Shown piece after piece: positions 44,841 through 53,248 of a DNA stretch of 64,000 bases. The notes below the pieces were generated by a model that saw only the letters and a program-made list of their open reading frames with translations, had not been told where the DNA came from and made no database searches. The number at the start of each line of letters is the position of its first letter. The first letter of the stretch is position 1. The DNA comes from Candidatus Saccharimonadota bacterium (GTDB taxonomy: Bacteria > Patescibacteriota > Saccharimonadia > Saccharimonadales > UBA4665). Both the position numbers and the translations under genes were made by a program. The stretch is taken from positions 310,001-374,000 of the forward strand of contig PDRS01000005.1 of the NCBI GenBank assembly GCA_002746885.1, in the 5' to 3' direction.

Positions 44841-46265
44841 ATGACAACCATCCGCACACGCTTCGCGCCCAGTCCAACTGGATACATCCATGTCGGAAAC
44901 GTTCGCGCCGCACTATTTCCTTGGCTGCTGGCCCGCCAACAAAACGGACAGTTCATTTTGCGCATAGAAGACACCGACCAAGCGCGTTTTGTCGAAGGCG
45001 CAACCGACCTCATACTAGAAACGCTCCAGTGGCTTGGACTCGAATGGGACGAAGGCCCGCGCGTCGGCGGCTCTTTTGGCCCGTATGTTCAGACTGAACG
45101 CCGCGACATCTACCACACTTGGGCACAAAAGCTTATCGACAGAGACCTCGCCTATGCCGATCCTTATACGCCAGAACAAGTTCAAACCTTTCGCGAAGAA
45201 GCAAAAGCCGCCAAACGTGCGTTTTTGTACCGCGACCACCGTCCACCGAACCCGCCCGCCTGGGACGGCTCCCAGCCGCTCCGCTTCAAAGTAAGTGAAA
45301 TCAAGCGCTACACATGGCACGATCCTGTCATGGGCGAGCTGACTGCTGGGCCAGAAGCATTAGATGACTTTATCCTCATAAAGGCAGACGGCTTGCCCAC
45401 CTACAATTTTGCACACATCGTCGACGACGCCGAAATGGGTATTACGCACGTTATACGCGGACTTGAATATATCAGCAGTATTCCGCGCTACCTCAGCCTG
45501 TACGAAGCGCTCGAGCTTACGCCCCCCGTACTAGCTTGCTTACCGCACATCATGGCGCCCGACGGCAAAAAAAAGCTCGGAAAACGCGACGGCGGTGCCA
45601 AAAGCGTGACAGACTACCGCACCGACGGTATTCTTCCCGAAGCCATGCTTAACTTTCTCGCCAGCCTCGGCTGGAACGACGGCACCGAGCAAGAGATTTT
45701 CAGCCGCGAAGAGCTGATAGAGAAATTTAGTCTCGAACGTGTCCAGAAGAGCGGCGCGCGCTTCGACGAAGCCCGATTACTCTGGATGAATGGGCAGTGG
45801 ATTCGCCGCCTCGAGCTCGACGATCTGTACGCGCGAGTCGCAGCCTACTGGCCAACCGAAGCCGCAACCGCCGAAGTACCATACAAAAAGCAAGTGCTCG
45901 CCCTCGTCCAAGACCGTCTCAAAACCCTCGCCGAACTACCCGTACTGACGCGCTACTTTTTTACCGAGCCAGCCGAAAATCGCACACTCATCACAGAAAA
46001 CAAGCAGCTCAAGAAACTTGAACCTAGCGACATTGACCGCTTAGTCGCCGCAGCCCGCAACAAACTGAGCGGGGTAGAGCAGTGGGACGCTGAGCACATT
46101 CAGACCGCACTCAACGAACTATTGGAAGAAACTGGCCAAAAACCCGGCGTACTTTTCAGCCTCGTCCGCGTATACACCACCTGGACTCCTTTCAGTCCAG
46201 AGCTCCCCGCAACCCTCGCGCTCCTCGGAAAAGAAACCACCATTAACAGACTTCCAGCACAGTAA
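44841..46265 (+). CDS. gltX: Glutamate--tRNA ligase
   Basis: This is a 474-aa class I synthetase. The HIGH-type motif is YIHVGN after FAPSPTG (6-19), the adenylate region has RIEDTDQARF, and KMSKS is replaced by KKLGKRDGG near residue 246, a common GluRS variant. The C-terminal helical anticodon-binding domain (about 330-474) is complete. CPR bacteria usually rely on GluRS plus amidotransferase to make Gln-tRNA, so it may be non-discriminating; that cannot be read from the sequence. The tRNA-Glu gene is at 53026. Confidence 0.95.
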   Translation: MTTIRTRFAPSPTGYIHVGNVRAALFPWLLARQQNGQFILRIEDTDQARFVEGATDLILETLQWLGLEWDEGPRVGGSFGPYVQTERRDIYHTWAQKLIDRDLAYADPYTPEQVQTFREEAKAAKRAFLYRDHRPPNPPAWDGSQPLRFKVSEIKRYTWHDPVMGELTAGPEALDDFILIKADGLPTYNFAHIVDDAEMGITHVIRGLEYISSIPRYLSLYEALELTPPVLACLPHIMAPDGKKKLGKRDGGAKSVTDYRTDGILPEAMLNFLASLGWNDGTEQEIFSREELIEKFSLERVQKSGARFDEARLLWMNGQWIRRLELDDLYARVAAYWPTEAATAEVPYKKQVLALVQDRLKTLAELPVLTRYFFTEPAENRTLITENKQLKKLEPSDIDRLVAAARNKLSGVEQWDAEHIQTALNELLEETGQKPGVLFSLVRVYTTWTPFSPELPATLALLGKETTINRLPAQ

Positions 46266-46321
46266 ACGGCTATTGTTTACCCAAAAACTAGTAGTTGGCG
46301 CTAGAGAACTAACCCCGCCTT

Positions 46322-46753
46322 TTAATTAGCCCAGGGTACTATCTCTACGGCCAAATAATGCGGGTACTGCCCCAGAGCTCCCGCAACGACATTTGAGAGC
46401 AAATTCCCAGAAGCTTTCTCTCTTTTTTCAGTTTCACTATGCTCTTGCGCAACCCGAAAAACAGTCTTAGTAGGACCAGTAGAAGTTGACTCGTCTGACT
46501 CGCCATTACCCCCAGCTACCGCAACAGAACCTAATGTATAACACTGCACAGAACCAAAAGAAATAGCTTCTCTTAGCTCCTCCACAATACTTTTCTCAGA
46601 CACTTCGTCTGGCAAGGGCGGCTGCACAGCAACCTCAAACAAAATCAGACTACCTCCGCATTTCCGCGCCCGCGCAGAAACCTTATATATGGTTTGTCCT
46701 GCAGGGGTCTGCTGCGTACCCTGTTCTATGTGTGATCCTGGTGTAGTTGGCAT
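46322..46753 (-). CDS. Small protein of unknown function
   Basis: The 143-aa protein has a polar N-terminus, two beta-like stretches (TIYKVSARARKCGGSLILFEVAV) and a Gly/Ser-rich centre. I see no membrane helix or family signature. It is kept because it starts 6 nt after a TAAAGT box on the minus strand, has no overlap with other genes, and has a plausible amphipathic pattern. It is convergent with gltX. Confidence 0.45.
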   Translation of the reverse strand: MPTTPGSHIEQGTQQTPAGQTIYKVSARARKCGGSLILFEVAVQPPLPDEVSEKSIVEELREAISFGSVQCYTLGSVAVAGGNGESDESTSTGPTKTVFRVAQEHSETEKREKASGNLLSNVVAGALGQYPHYLAVEIVPWAN

Positions 46754-46759
46754 ATTAGC

Positions 46760-46765
46760 ACTTTA
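46760..46765 (-). promoter_or_regulatory. -10-like box (TAAAGT), 6 nt before ATG at 46753
   Basis: Supports the small minus-strand gene as a leaderless transcript. Confidence 0.4.
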
Positions 46766-46844
46766 CCTTACATAAAATAAAAATCCCATAAATCATACCC
46801 AATCGCCCATGCCAAAGCAAGCATAAGCAATTGCTTTTTTCTGC

Positions 46845-46850
46845 TACAAT
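46845..46850 (+). promoter_or_regulatory. Extended -10 box (TGC-TACAAT), 7 nt before ATG at 46858
   Basis: Predicts a leaderless mRNA and excludes the longer frame starting upstream. Confidence 0.6.
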
Positions 46851-46857
46851 AATGCTT

Positions 46858-48258
46858 ATGATTAGTGATTTTGTCGGCGGAGAAGAACGTCCGCGCAGGC
46901 CAAAACGAATTGAACCCCTGGAAAGGAAACCCCAGAAATCTATTCATGAGCTTGCGGCCGAACACGACGCAAGGGAAGCCGCCGCCAATGAACAACATCG
47001 GGCTTCTTCGGAGCCAGAAAGCAGGCGGCGAGAAGACGTATTCGAAGAACCAGTGTTCACACCGCCCGACATGATCACCGAAACAGCCACCCAAGAACCT
47101 TCCGATCAACCGACGCATACCCTCACTCGCGACAAAGACCGAACCAACGGCTTCTTGACATTTCGCTGGACCCTCAGTCGAAAGTGGACTATCATCGCCG
47201 CTGTGCTTACCGTACTTCTCATAGGCGGCGGGGGCATCGCGGCTTACTACCTCACAAAGCCAGGCGTCAAAGGCGGCGTATACATAAGCAAGAGCAAGCG
47301 GCCGCCGAAACCAGAACCCAAAATTACAACGGTTGCGAGCAGCCTCAGCGGCCTACAGGTTGATCCCGCCGTCAACGAACGGCCCGTTATTGGCGTCATG
47401 ATAGAAAACAGTCTGGCAGCTCGACCCCAAAGCGGGCTTGATCAAGCGAGCGTGGTCTTTGAGGCCATCGCCGAAGGCGGCGTGACACGCTTTCTCGCAC
47501 TTTTCCAAGACACACAACCCGACTACATCGGACCAGTGCGCAGCGCACGACCATACTTCGTGCAGTGGTGTATGAGCTTTGATTGCGCTTACGGGCATGC
47601 TGGCGGAAGCCCAGAGGCGCTCGCCAATATTCGCCAGTGGGGCACAAAAGATTTACCCGACACACGCGGCATATATTGGCGCGCTTCTAACCGATATTCA
47701 CCGCATAATCTCTATTCTAGTAGTGCAAAACTCAGCGAGCTTGCTGCATCGCGCGGCTACGGCAAACCGACTTTTACCGGCTTTACACGCAAGGCCGACC
47801 AGCCGCTCCACAAAGCAGCCCCAGCACAGGCAGGCGAAGCGCCAACCGACGGCCGCCAAAAAGCACACCTGATCAATCTCAACATATCGAGCGGCAAGTA
47901 CAACGCGCGCTTTGACTATGACGCCACCAGCAATAGCTATAAACGCAGTCAAGGCGGTGCCGCCCACATAGCCGTCAATGCCGCCGGACAACAAACCCAC
48001 ATAAGCGCTCGAGTTGTCGTTGCGCTCGTTATGCAGTACGGCATTCAGGCGGATCGCGTACACAGCGTTTACAACACCGTCGGAAACGGCCAAGCATATA
48101 TCTTCCAAGACGGCAGCGTCGTCCAGGCAAACTGGAGCAAGACGAGCGTCGCTGGACCGCTCGTTTTGACCGACGCAAACGGAAACCCCATCGCACTTAA
48201 CGCCGGCAAAACATGGATAACCGCTCTCGGCGGACCTGGTCGTTTATCATACCAATAA
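46858..48258 (+). CDS. DUF3048-domain (YerB-like) membrane-anchored protein
   Basis: The 466-aa protein has about 100 cytoplasmic charged residues (Arg/Glu/Pro-rich), a helix (about 111-132), then the extracytoplasmic DUF3048 fold: RPVIGVMIENSLAARPQSGLD, EAIAEGGVTRFLALFQ, YIGPVRSARPYF, and a C-terminal VVALVMQYG and GNPIALNAGKTW region. The family (B. subtilis YerB) is linked to the cell envelope but has no proven activity. The stop is 3 bp before a histidine kinase gene, so it may feed a signal to that kinase. Confidence 0.85.
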   Translation: MISDFVGGEERPRRPKRIEPLERKPQKSIHELAAEHDAREAAANEQHRASSEPESRRREDVFEEPVFTPPDMITETATQEPSDQPTHTLTRDKDRTNGFLTFRWTLSRKWTIIAAVLTVLLIGGGGIAAYYLTKPGVKGGVYISKSKRPPKPEPKITTVASSLSGLQVDPAVNERPVIGVMIENSLAARPQSGLDQASVVFEAIAEGGVTRFLALFQDTQPDYIGPVRSARPYFVQWCMSFDCAYGHAGGSPEALANIRQWGTKDLPDTRGIYWRASNRYSPHNLYSSSAKLSELAASRGYGKPTFTGFTRKADQPLHKAAPAQAGEAPTDGRQKAHLINLNISSGKYNARFDYDATSNSYKRSQGGAAHIAVNAAGQQTHISARVVVALVMQYGIQADRVHSVYNTVGNGQAYIFQDGSVVQANWSKTSVAGPLVLTDANGNPIALNAGKTWITALGGPGRLSYQ

Positions 48259-48261
48259 ACT

Positions 48262-49797
48262 ATGGACTTTTTTAGCAAATACCGCCGCCAGCTCACCTCA
48301 CGCATCATTGTGTACGTTTTGACGCTAGAGGCGCTTGTTTTAGGGATGGGTTGGTTTTTTATATCGCAAGATATTGCATTGACATACACCTTTGCGGCAA
48401 TGGTTTTTCTGGGCGTAGGAGGAGGTTTGTTGTTTGCGAAATTCATTACCGAAACCAGCACCGAGCCGCTGCGCGCGCTCTGGCAAGCTATTTTGCATGT
48501 TGCGCCGCATAGCCAGTCGGAAACCGCGCCAAGAATAGACGAGCTCCACTACGGCAAGGAGCTCGTTTCGAACCTCGTAAACCACATTTACCAAATGGCA
48601 AGCGTCGTTGAAGATGTCGAAAGAACCAACGCGAAAAGAGCCCAAGACATGCATGCAAATTTCCTCGCCAATGCACTGCCGCTTCCTCTGGTGGTGCTCG
48701 ACAAAACAGACACGATCGTCTACGTCAATGAAGCCGCTCTAAAATACTTTGGCAAACCCGCCGACGAGCTTGAGGCTCAAAACGTCTACACTGCCATAGA
48801 CATGTCCTTTGCCGACGACCAAACGCTCAGCAGCTGGCTGCAGGGAACACGCACATCGAGCGTCACCGCAAACATGCGCTGGGAACGCGTCCGCATTGGG
48901 CTGCCAGGACAAAAAGACACAAAACAGTTCGATCTCGCCGCACACTATAACAGCGATAACCCTATGGGCTACGAAACACTGCTCATCCTCTTTGACCATA
49001 CCGAAATCTACAGCCAAGACGACCAGGCAATGAGCTTCGTAGCACTGACCGTACACGAACTACGCACCCCCATGACACTGCTGCGCGGCTACATAGAAGT
49101 ATTTGACGAGGAGCTCGGCCCAAGCCTAAATACCGAAATGAAAGCATTTATGAAAAAAATGGATGCCGCCGCTCAGCAACTTGCCGCTTTCGTCGACAAC
49201 ATCCTGAACGTCGCAAAAATAGAAGACAACCAACTCACATTACATCTCAAAGAAGAAAAATGGGAAGATGTTTTGCGTGCTGTCGTCAACGATCTACGAC
49301 TCCGCGCCAGTGTGCGCGGCGTCACCATAAAAGCAACAGTGGCCCGCAACTTACCAACGGTAGGCGTCGATCGCTACAGCATATACGAAGTTGTCGCAAA
49401 CCTGTTGGACAATGCCGTCAAATACTCGCGCGGAACCAAAGAAGTACACCTTACTGCCAGTCTCAATACCGACGGACTTGTTGAAACGAGCGTCAAGGAT
49501 TTTGGCCTAGGCATAGATAGCTCAATACTGCCGCACATTTTCGACAAATTTTATCGCAATCATCGTAACCGCGCACAAATCGGCGGCACCGGCCTCGGCC
49601 TCTTCCTGAGCCGCGCCATTGTCCAAGCCCATGGCGGCCAAATATGGGTAAAAAGTAAAGTCGATGAAGGCAGCACTTTCACCTTTACCGTGCTGCCGTA
49701 CGCAAAACTTGCAGAGCAGGGCAAGGCGGGCGACAGCGGCGGCGTCACCCGCGGAGCACATGGCTGGATTAAAAACCACTCGCTCTACCGAGAGTAA
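48262..49797 (+). CDS. Sensor histidine kinase with PAS domain
   Basis: This 511-aa protein has two N-terminal membrane helices (about 15-34 and 39-60) with almost no external loop, a linker, a PAS domain (about 138-245), HisKA with His265 in VHELRTP, and an HATPase with N-box VVANLLDNAVKY, GLGID and GGTGLGLFLSR. With so small an external part, sensing is likely in the membrane or by PAS. It is the second gene after the DUF3048 protein; the response regulator follows at 49954. Confidence 0.92.
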   Translation: MDFFSKYRRQLTSRIIVYVLTLEALVLGMGWFFISQDIALTYTFAAMVFLGVGGGLLFAKFITETSTEPLRALWQAILHVAPHSQSETAPRIDELHYGKELVSNLVNHIYQMASVVEDVERTNAKRAQDMHANFLANALPLPLVVLDKTDTIVYVNEAALKYFGKPADELEAQNVYTAIDMSFADDQTLSSWLQGTRTSSVTANMRWERVRIGLPGQKDTKQFDLAAHYNSDNPMGYETLLILFDHTEIYSQDDQAMSFVALTVHELRTPMTLLRGYIEVFDEELGPSLNTEMKAFMKKMDAAAQQLAAFVDNILNVAKIEDNQLTLHLKEEKWEDVLRAVVNDLRLRASVRGVTIKATVARNLPTVGVDRYSIYEVVANLLDNAVKYSRGTKEVHLTASLNTDGLVETSVKDFGLGIDSSILPHIFDKFYRNHRNRAQIGGTGLGLFLSRAIVQAHGGQIWVKSKVDEGSTFTFTVLPYAKLAEQGKAGDSGGVTRGAHGWIKNHSLYRE

Positions 49798-49941
49798 CCA
49801 AGCCGCCGCATTTTATGCGCTACATCTCGTAAAGCAGCCGTTCTGCGCCGCTACTGCGCGGCGTTCATCATACATAACCCCATTCATATCTTGAGAACCG
49901 CCGTTTTTTCCGAAAATTGAACATTGCGCCCCAAAAATTGC

Positions 49942-49947
49942 TACAAT
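49942..49947 (+). promoter_or_regulatory. Extended -10 box (TGC-TACAAT), 6 nt before ATG at 49954
   Basis: Predicts a leaderless mRNA for the response regulator, separate from the kinase message. Confidence 0.6.
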
Positions 49948-49953
49948 ATGCTT

Positions 49954-50364
49954 ATGCAACCAGACGCAAACGCTCCCGCACCAACACCAAAACTGAGAAA
50001 AATTCTCTGCATAGAAGACGAGCACTTTATTGGTGAACTATACACGCGAGCCCTCACCAGGGCAGGCTACGAGGTAGACGTAGAGCTTGATGGGCAAAAA
50101 GGCCTAGCCGCCGCACAGACCGATGCGTACGACATCATTCTGCTCGACCTCATGGTGCCGCATATTACTGGCATAGAAGTACTGCGTACGCTGCGCGACC
50201 CGCGGCAAACACCGAAAATGCATGCGCGCATCATCATTACGACCAATCTTGAGCAGCGCGATGACGTCCGCGCCGACATAGAGCGCCAAGCAGATGGATA
50301 CATCGTCAAAGCCGAAATCACCCCGCGCCAGCTCGTTGAGTTTCTCGCCAAACTCGAACCGTAG
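49954..50364 (+). CDS. Receiver-only response regulator
   Basis: This 136-aa protein is a single REC domain: acidic pocket CIEDEHF (20-ish), phosphoacceptor Asp65 in LLDLMVP, Thr in IIITTNLEQ and Lys in DGYIVKAEI. There is no output domain, so it acts by protein-protein contact, in the manner of CheY or Spo0F. The likely partner kinase is encoded directly upstream. The start is fixed by TACAAT at 6 nt. Confidence 0.92.
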   Translation: MQPDANAPAPTPKLRKILCIEDEHFIGELYTRALTRAGYEVDVELDGQKGLAAAQTDAYDIILLDLMVPHITGIEVLRTLRDPRQTPKMHARIIITTNLEQRDDVRADIERQADGYIVKAEITPRQLVEFLAKLEP

Positions 50365-50369
50365 CAGAC

Positions 50370-50726
50370 CTACCCTAAAGCGGCAGCAAGCCGACGGGGA
50401 GGTGTGCTAGCCATAGAGACTCCTAGTCCCCCATCTAGAAGCGCGTCGCCAATCAGGTGCGCAATTTTTGGTGAAACTGGCGGAGAAAAAGCCAAGGTAT
50501 GATCACCGATACGTTTTACTGTAACCTGTTTGCGTTGCGAGGAATTAGGCGAGGATTCCTCTGATAAGGCAGTATCCAAGGCAGCTTGTACAATACGACG
50601 AGCAGACTCATTGAGACCCGTAAAACCGCTAACGCTCTCAACCAAACCGCCGACTGGCACGGTCGAACCTCGGGCGAGATCAGGACCTGGATGACAACCC
50701 TGTGCGTAATTAATCCCTAGCGGCAT
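50370..50726 (-). CDS. Small protein of unknown function
   Basis: The 118-aa protein is Gly/Ala/Ser-rich, with a helix ESARRIVQAALDTALSE in the middle and a C-terminal PKIAHLIGDALLDGG. I do not recognise a family. AGAGG precedes ATG 50726 at suitable spacing. It is convergent with the response regulator and divergent from the TrmB-type regulator, which could control it. Gene status is moderately supported. Confidence 0.4.
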   Translation of the reverse strand: MPLGINYAQGCHPGPDLARGSTVPVGGLVESVSGFTGLNESARRIVQAALDTALSEESSPNSSQRKQVTVKRIGDHTLAFSPPVSPKIAHLIGDALLDGGLGVSMASTPPRRLAAALG

Positions 50727-50845
50727 ATACGACCTCTTATTACCTATGCATGTCATATTACCCTATATCGATCTTTTTTCAATCTAAATCCGGCGTATAT
50801 TTTTTGACAGAAAAAAGAGATTTCGTGCTAAAATACACCTTACGT

Positions 50846-51595
50846 ATGACGAAAACGTTTCGTTTTGAGGAAATTGGCTTAGAAACTCGTGACAAACGCG
50901 TATACGAGGCGCTAGTAGCGAGTCCGCGCAGCAGTCTGCGGAAGATCGCCGCCGCCACGGGCATCAACCGAGGCAGCGTGTATGAAAGCATGAAAAAGCT
51001 CGCAGAGCGAGGGCTTGTCGGCTCCATAGAAGTCGGTAAGCAACGCCGCTACACCGCTAGCAACCCAGAAGTCATCATAGAGCTCCTGCGCGAACGCCAG
51101 GAACAAGCCGTAGCCGCACGCGCGATGGCCGAAACGTACATCGCAGAGCTACCCAAGCCAGACGAAGAAGTTACAAACAGCGCTTCGTTTGCCATGTTTT
51201 ACGAAGATCATGAAGGCGTAGCAGCCATTTTGCGCGACGTACTGGCCACTTGCCGCGAGCAAGCACATCCAGCCTACCGCGTCATTTCCACGAAACGCGT
51301 CCGCCAGTACATGTACCAAAATTTTCCAAACTTTACGCAACGACGTATTGCCAGCGGCATTGCCGTACGCGTTATAGGTGTTGGCACGGGCAGCAGCGGT
51401 GATGACCTGAGCGAGCGCAAACAACTACTCGCCACCCGCGGCGAAGCACCAAACTGCTACACGCTCATCTATGGCGAGAAAACTGCTTTCATCACCATGG
51501 ACGAAGCAAATGTCCTTTCCGCCATTGTCATTGACAACCCAGGCGTCACGCATTTTCAAAAAGAGCTTTTTGACCACCTATGGCAAACACTCTAG
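50846..51595 (+). CDS. TrmB-family transcriptional regulator
   Basis: At 249 aa it has an N-terminal winged helix (about 12-75): YEALVASPRSSLRKIAAATG and NRGSVYESMKKLAERGLVG. A coiled linker (80-100) and a C-terminal domain (115-249) of the TrmB regulatory type follow, with ITMDEANVLSAIVIDNPGV near the end. TrmB proteins, frequent in Archaea and CPR bacteria, sense sugars or redox. The ATG is 11 nt after TAAAAT (50829-50834). The 120-bp divergent region with the small gene at 50726 is the likely operator, but no clear inverted repeat is seen. Confidence 0.85.
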   Translation: MTKTFRFEEIGLETRDKRVYEALVASPRSSLRKIAAATGINRGSVYESMKKLAERGLVGSIEVGKQRRYTASNPEVIIELLRERQEQAVAARAMAETYIAELPKPDEEVTNSASFAMFYEDHEGVAAILRDVLATCREQAHPAYRVISTKRVRQYMYQNFPNFTQRRIASGIAVRVIGVGTGSSGDDLSERKQLLATRGEAPNCYTLIYGEKTAFITMDEANVLSAIVIDNPGVTHFQKELFDHLWQTL

Positions 51596-51635
51596 CACCA
51601 AACCAGCAATCAACTCATCGATCACCGCTACATAC

Positions 51636-52289
51636 ATGCCGGTGGCGGCAAATCATCAACATATTGACATGCCCGATCTAGTCCCGTCACTCCTCGCCAA
51701 ACATTCTCTCATCTCTGACCAAGTGAGCGAGCCCCAGATTGCAACTATCCTCCATGAGTTAGACAAAGTTCTGGCTCGCGGCACTGCGGGCGACATCGTC
51801 GAGTTCGGCTGCTACATCGGCACGACCAGCCTCTTTATTCGCCGCCTGCTCGATGCACGCGGCCAATCATCCCCGAGAACGTTTCACGTATACGACAGCT
51901 TCGCTGGTTTGCCGCCAAAATCCACAAAAGACGCGTCGGCAGCGGGAGAATCTTTTACCGCAGGAGAACTCGCAGCGAGCAAAAAACAGTTTTTACGCGA
52001 GTTTCAGAAAGCCGGTTTACGACCGCCCGTCATTCATAAAGGATGGTTCGCAGGCCTCAGAGCAAACGACGTACCGAACGACATTGCGTTTGCGTTCCTC
52101 GATGGCGATTTCTACGAAAGTATTCGCGACTCGCTTCGCCTTGTGCTACCGCGCATGCAAAAGGGCAGTACCATCGTCATAGACGATTACTCACGCGAAG
52201 CACTTCCTGGCGTAGCCCGCGCCGTCCACGAACACATCAACCCCCAAACCATCACCACAACCCACAACCTCGCCATCATCCACCTCTAA
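51636..52289 (+). CDS. TylF/MycF-like SAM-dependent methyltransferase
   Basis: The 217-aa protein matches the macrocin O-methyltransferase-like family: SAM loop DIVEFGCYIGTTSLFIRR, acidic HVYDSFAGLPP, and the metal-binding FAFLDGDFYESIRDSL and VIDDYSREAL. It probably methylates a sugar hydroxyl, perhaps on an envelope glycan. The start is uncertain between ATG 51636 and ATG 51669; neither has a ribosome site. It starts 40 nt after the TrmB stop and could be in its operon. Confidence 0.82.
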   Translation: MPVAANHQHIDMPDLVPSLLAKHSLISDQVSEPQIATILHELDKVLARGTAGDIVEFGCYIGTTSLFIRRLLDARGQSSPRTFHVYDSFAGLPPKSTKDASAAGESFTAGELAASKKQFLREFQKAGLRPPVIHKGWFAGLRANDVPNDIAFAFLDGDFYESIRDSLRLVLPRMQKGSTIVIDDYSREALPGVARAVHEHINPQTITTTHNLAIIHL

Positions 52290-52312
52290 CCCCCAAGCCC
52301 ACCAACCATCCT

Positions 52313-52340
52313 ACTTTTCTATGCGATAGCATAAAAAAGT
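52313..52340. repeat. Imperfect stem-loop between methyltransferase and rlmH
   Basis: ACTTTT-C-TATGC, loop GATA, GCATA-A-AAAAGT: 11 paired bases with one mismatch. No T-run, so the role is unclear. Confidence 0.4.
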
Positions 52341-52500
52341 TGGGCGGAAGTGAGGATGTTTTTAGGTTCTATTTGCAGACTAGGAGTATGCGGCTGAGGG
52401 GATCAGATGTAAGGGGAGATTTTCGACCAACATACACCAAACGCGTAAGCCTGGCCGAACTAAGGAAAACGTGCACCTTTGACGATGGATATCTCTGCCC

Positions 52501-52506
52501 TATACT
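52501..52506 (+). promoter_or_regulatory. -10 box (TATACT), 7 nt before rlmH ATG
   Basis: Predicts a leaderless rlmH mRNA. Confidence 0.65.
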
Positions 52507-52513
52507 GAGCTAG

Positions 52514-52945
52514 ATGAAGATACACATTTTGACCATAGGCAAGCCGAAGCTCGCATATGCGCAGATAGGATTTGAGGAATACGCAAAACGCATGGCGCGC
52601 CTACATGAACTACGCATCACGCATCTGGCAGACAGACACTCGAACGACGCCGCGAAAATTACGAGCAAAACGCATGGCGCGACCGTTGTGGCACTGGAGA
52701 TACAAGGTACGCAACATACGTCTGAGGAGTTGGCAGCATTTCTACGTAAACGCGAGCTGGAGAGCAGGGAGCTATGTTTTGTCATTGGCGGACCAGACGG
52801 CCTACCCCAAGCCGTGCGCGACACTGCAGACTTTCAGTGGTCGCTCAGCCGCCTGACGCTACCGCACGACCTTGCTATGGTCGCGACCCTCGAAGCTCTC
52901 TACCGCGCCAGCACAATCAACGCACACCTGCCGTACCACAAGTGA
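52514..52945 (+). CDS. rlmH: 23S rRNA (pseudouridine1915-N3)-methyltransferase
   Basis: The 143-aa SPOUT enzyme methylates pseudouridine 1915 in helix 69 of 23S rRNA. The C-terminal trefoil knot motifs are FVIGGPDGLP and LSRLTLPHDLAMVATLEALYRA, ending in NAHLPYHK, as in E. coli RlmH. Full length, with a TATACT at 7 nt upstream. It precedes tRNA-Glu by 80 bp. Confidence 0.95.
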   Translation: MKIHILTIGKPKLAYAQIGFEEYAKRMARLHELRITHLADRHSNDAAKITSKTHGATVVALEIQGTQHTSEELAAFLRKRELESRELCFVIGGPDGLPQAVRDTADFQWSLSRLTLPHDLAMVATLEALYRASTINAHLPYHK

Positions 52946-53025
52946 TATAGACAGTAGGTGACAGCTGTGGTAATCTGTTGAAGCCCAATTGGAAATTGCA
53001 CATCGAAAATTGAGCAAGGCAACCC

Positions 53026-53102
53026 GGCCCCGTCGTCTAGTGGTCCAGGATATCTGGTTCTCATCCAGAAGATCGCGGGTTCGAACCCCGCCGGGGTCAC
53101 CA
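53026..53102 (+). tRNA. tRNA-Glu (CTC anticodon), CCA encoded
   Basis: 77 nt including CCA. The acceptor stem GGCCCCG pairs with CGGGGTC (one G-U), the anticodon stem CTGG/CCAG encloses the loop TTCTCAT (CTC), and the T-loop is GGTTCGAACCC. Confidence 0.93.
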
Positions 53103-53139
53103 AGTAAAACGCTCAGTCGCTAGACTGGGCGTTTTACTT
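53102..53139 (+). terminator. Strong hairpin directly at the tRNA-Glu 3' end
   Basis: A 17-bp stem with one G-U pair and a GCTA loop starts at the last A of CCA; its descending arm holds GCGTTTTACTT. Same design as behind tRNA-Leu. Confidence 0.8.
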
Positions 53140-53248
53140 AGGCAGACTTCACACGGTGACTTGCGGCTGCAAAACCGACTGCATACTCCCTTCATCCGCT
53201 TGCTTTTTACAGGGAAAAAACACATACTAGACATAAGCGATTTAGACC

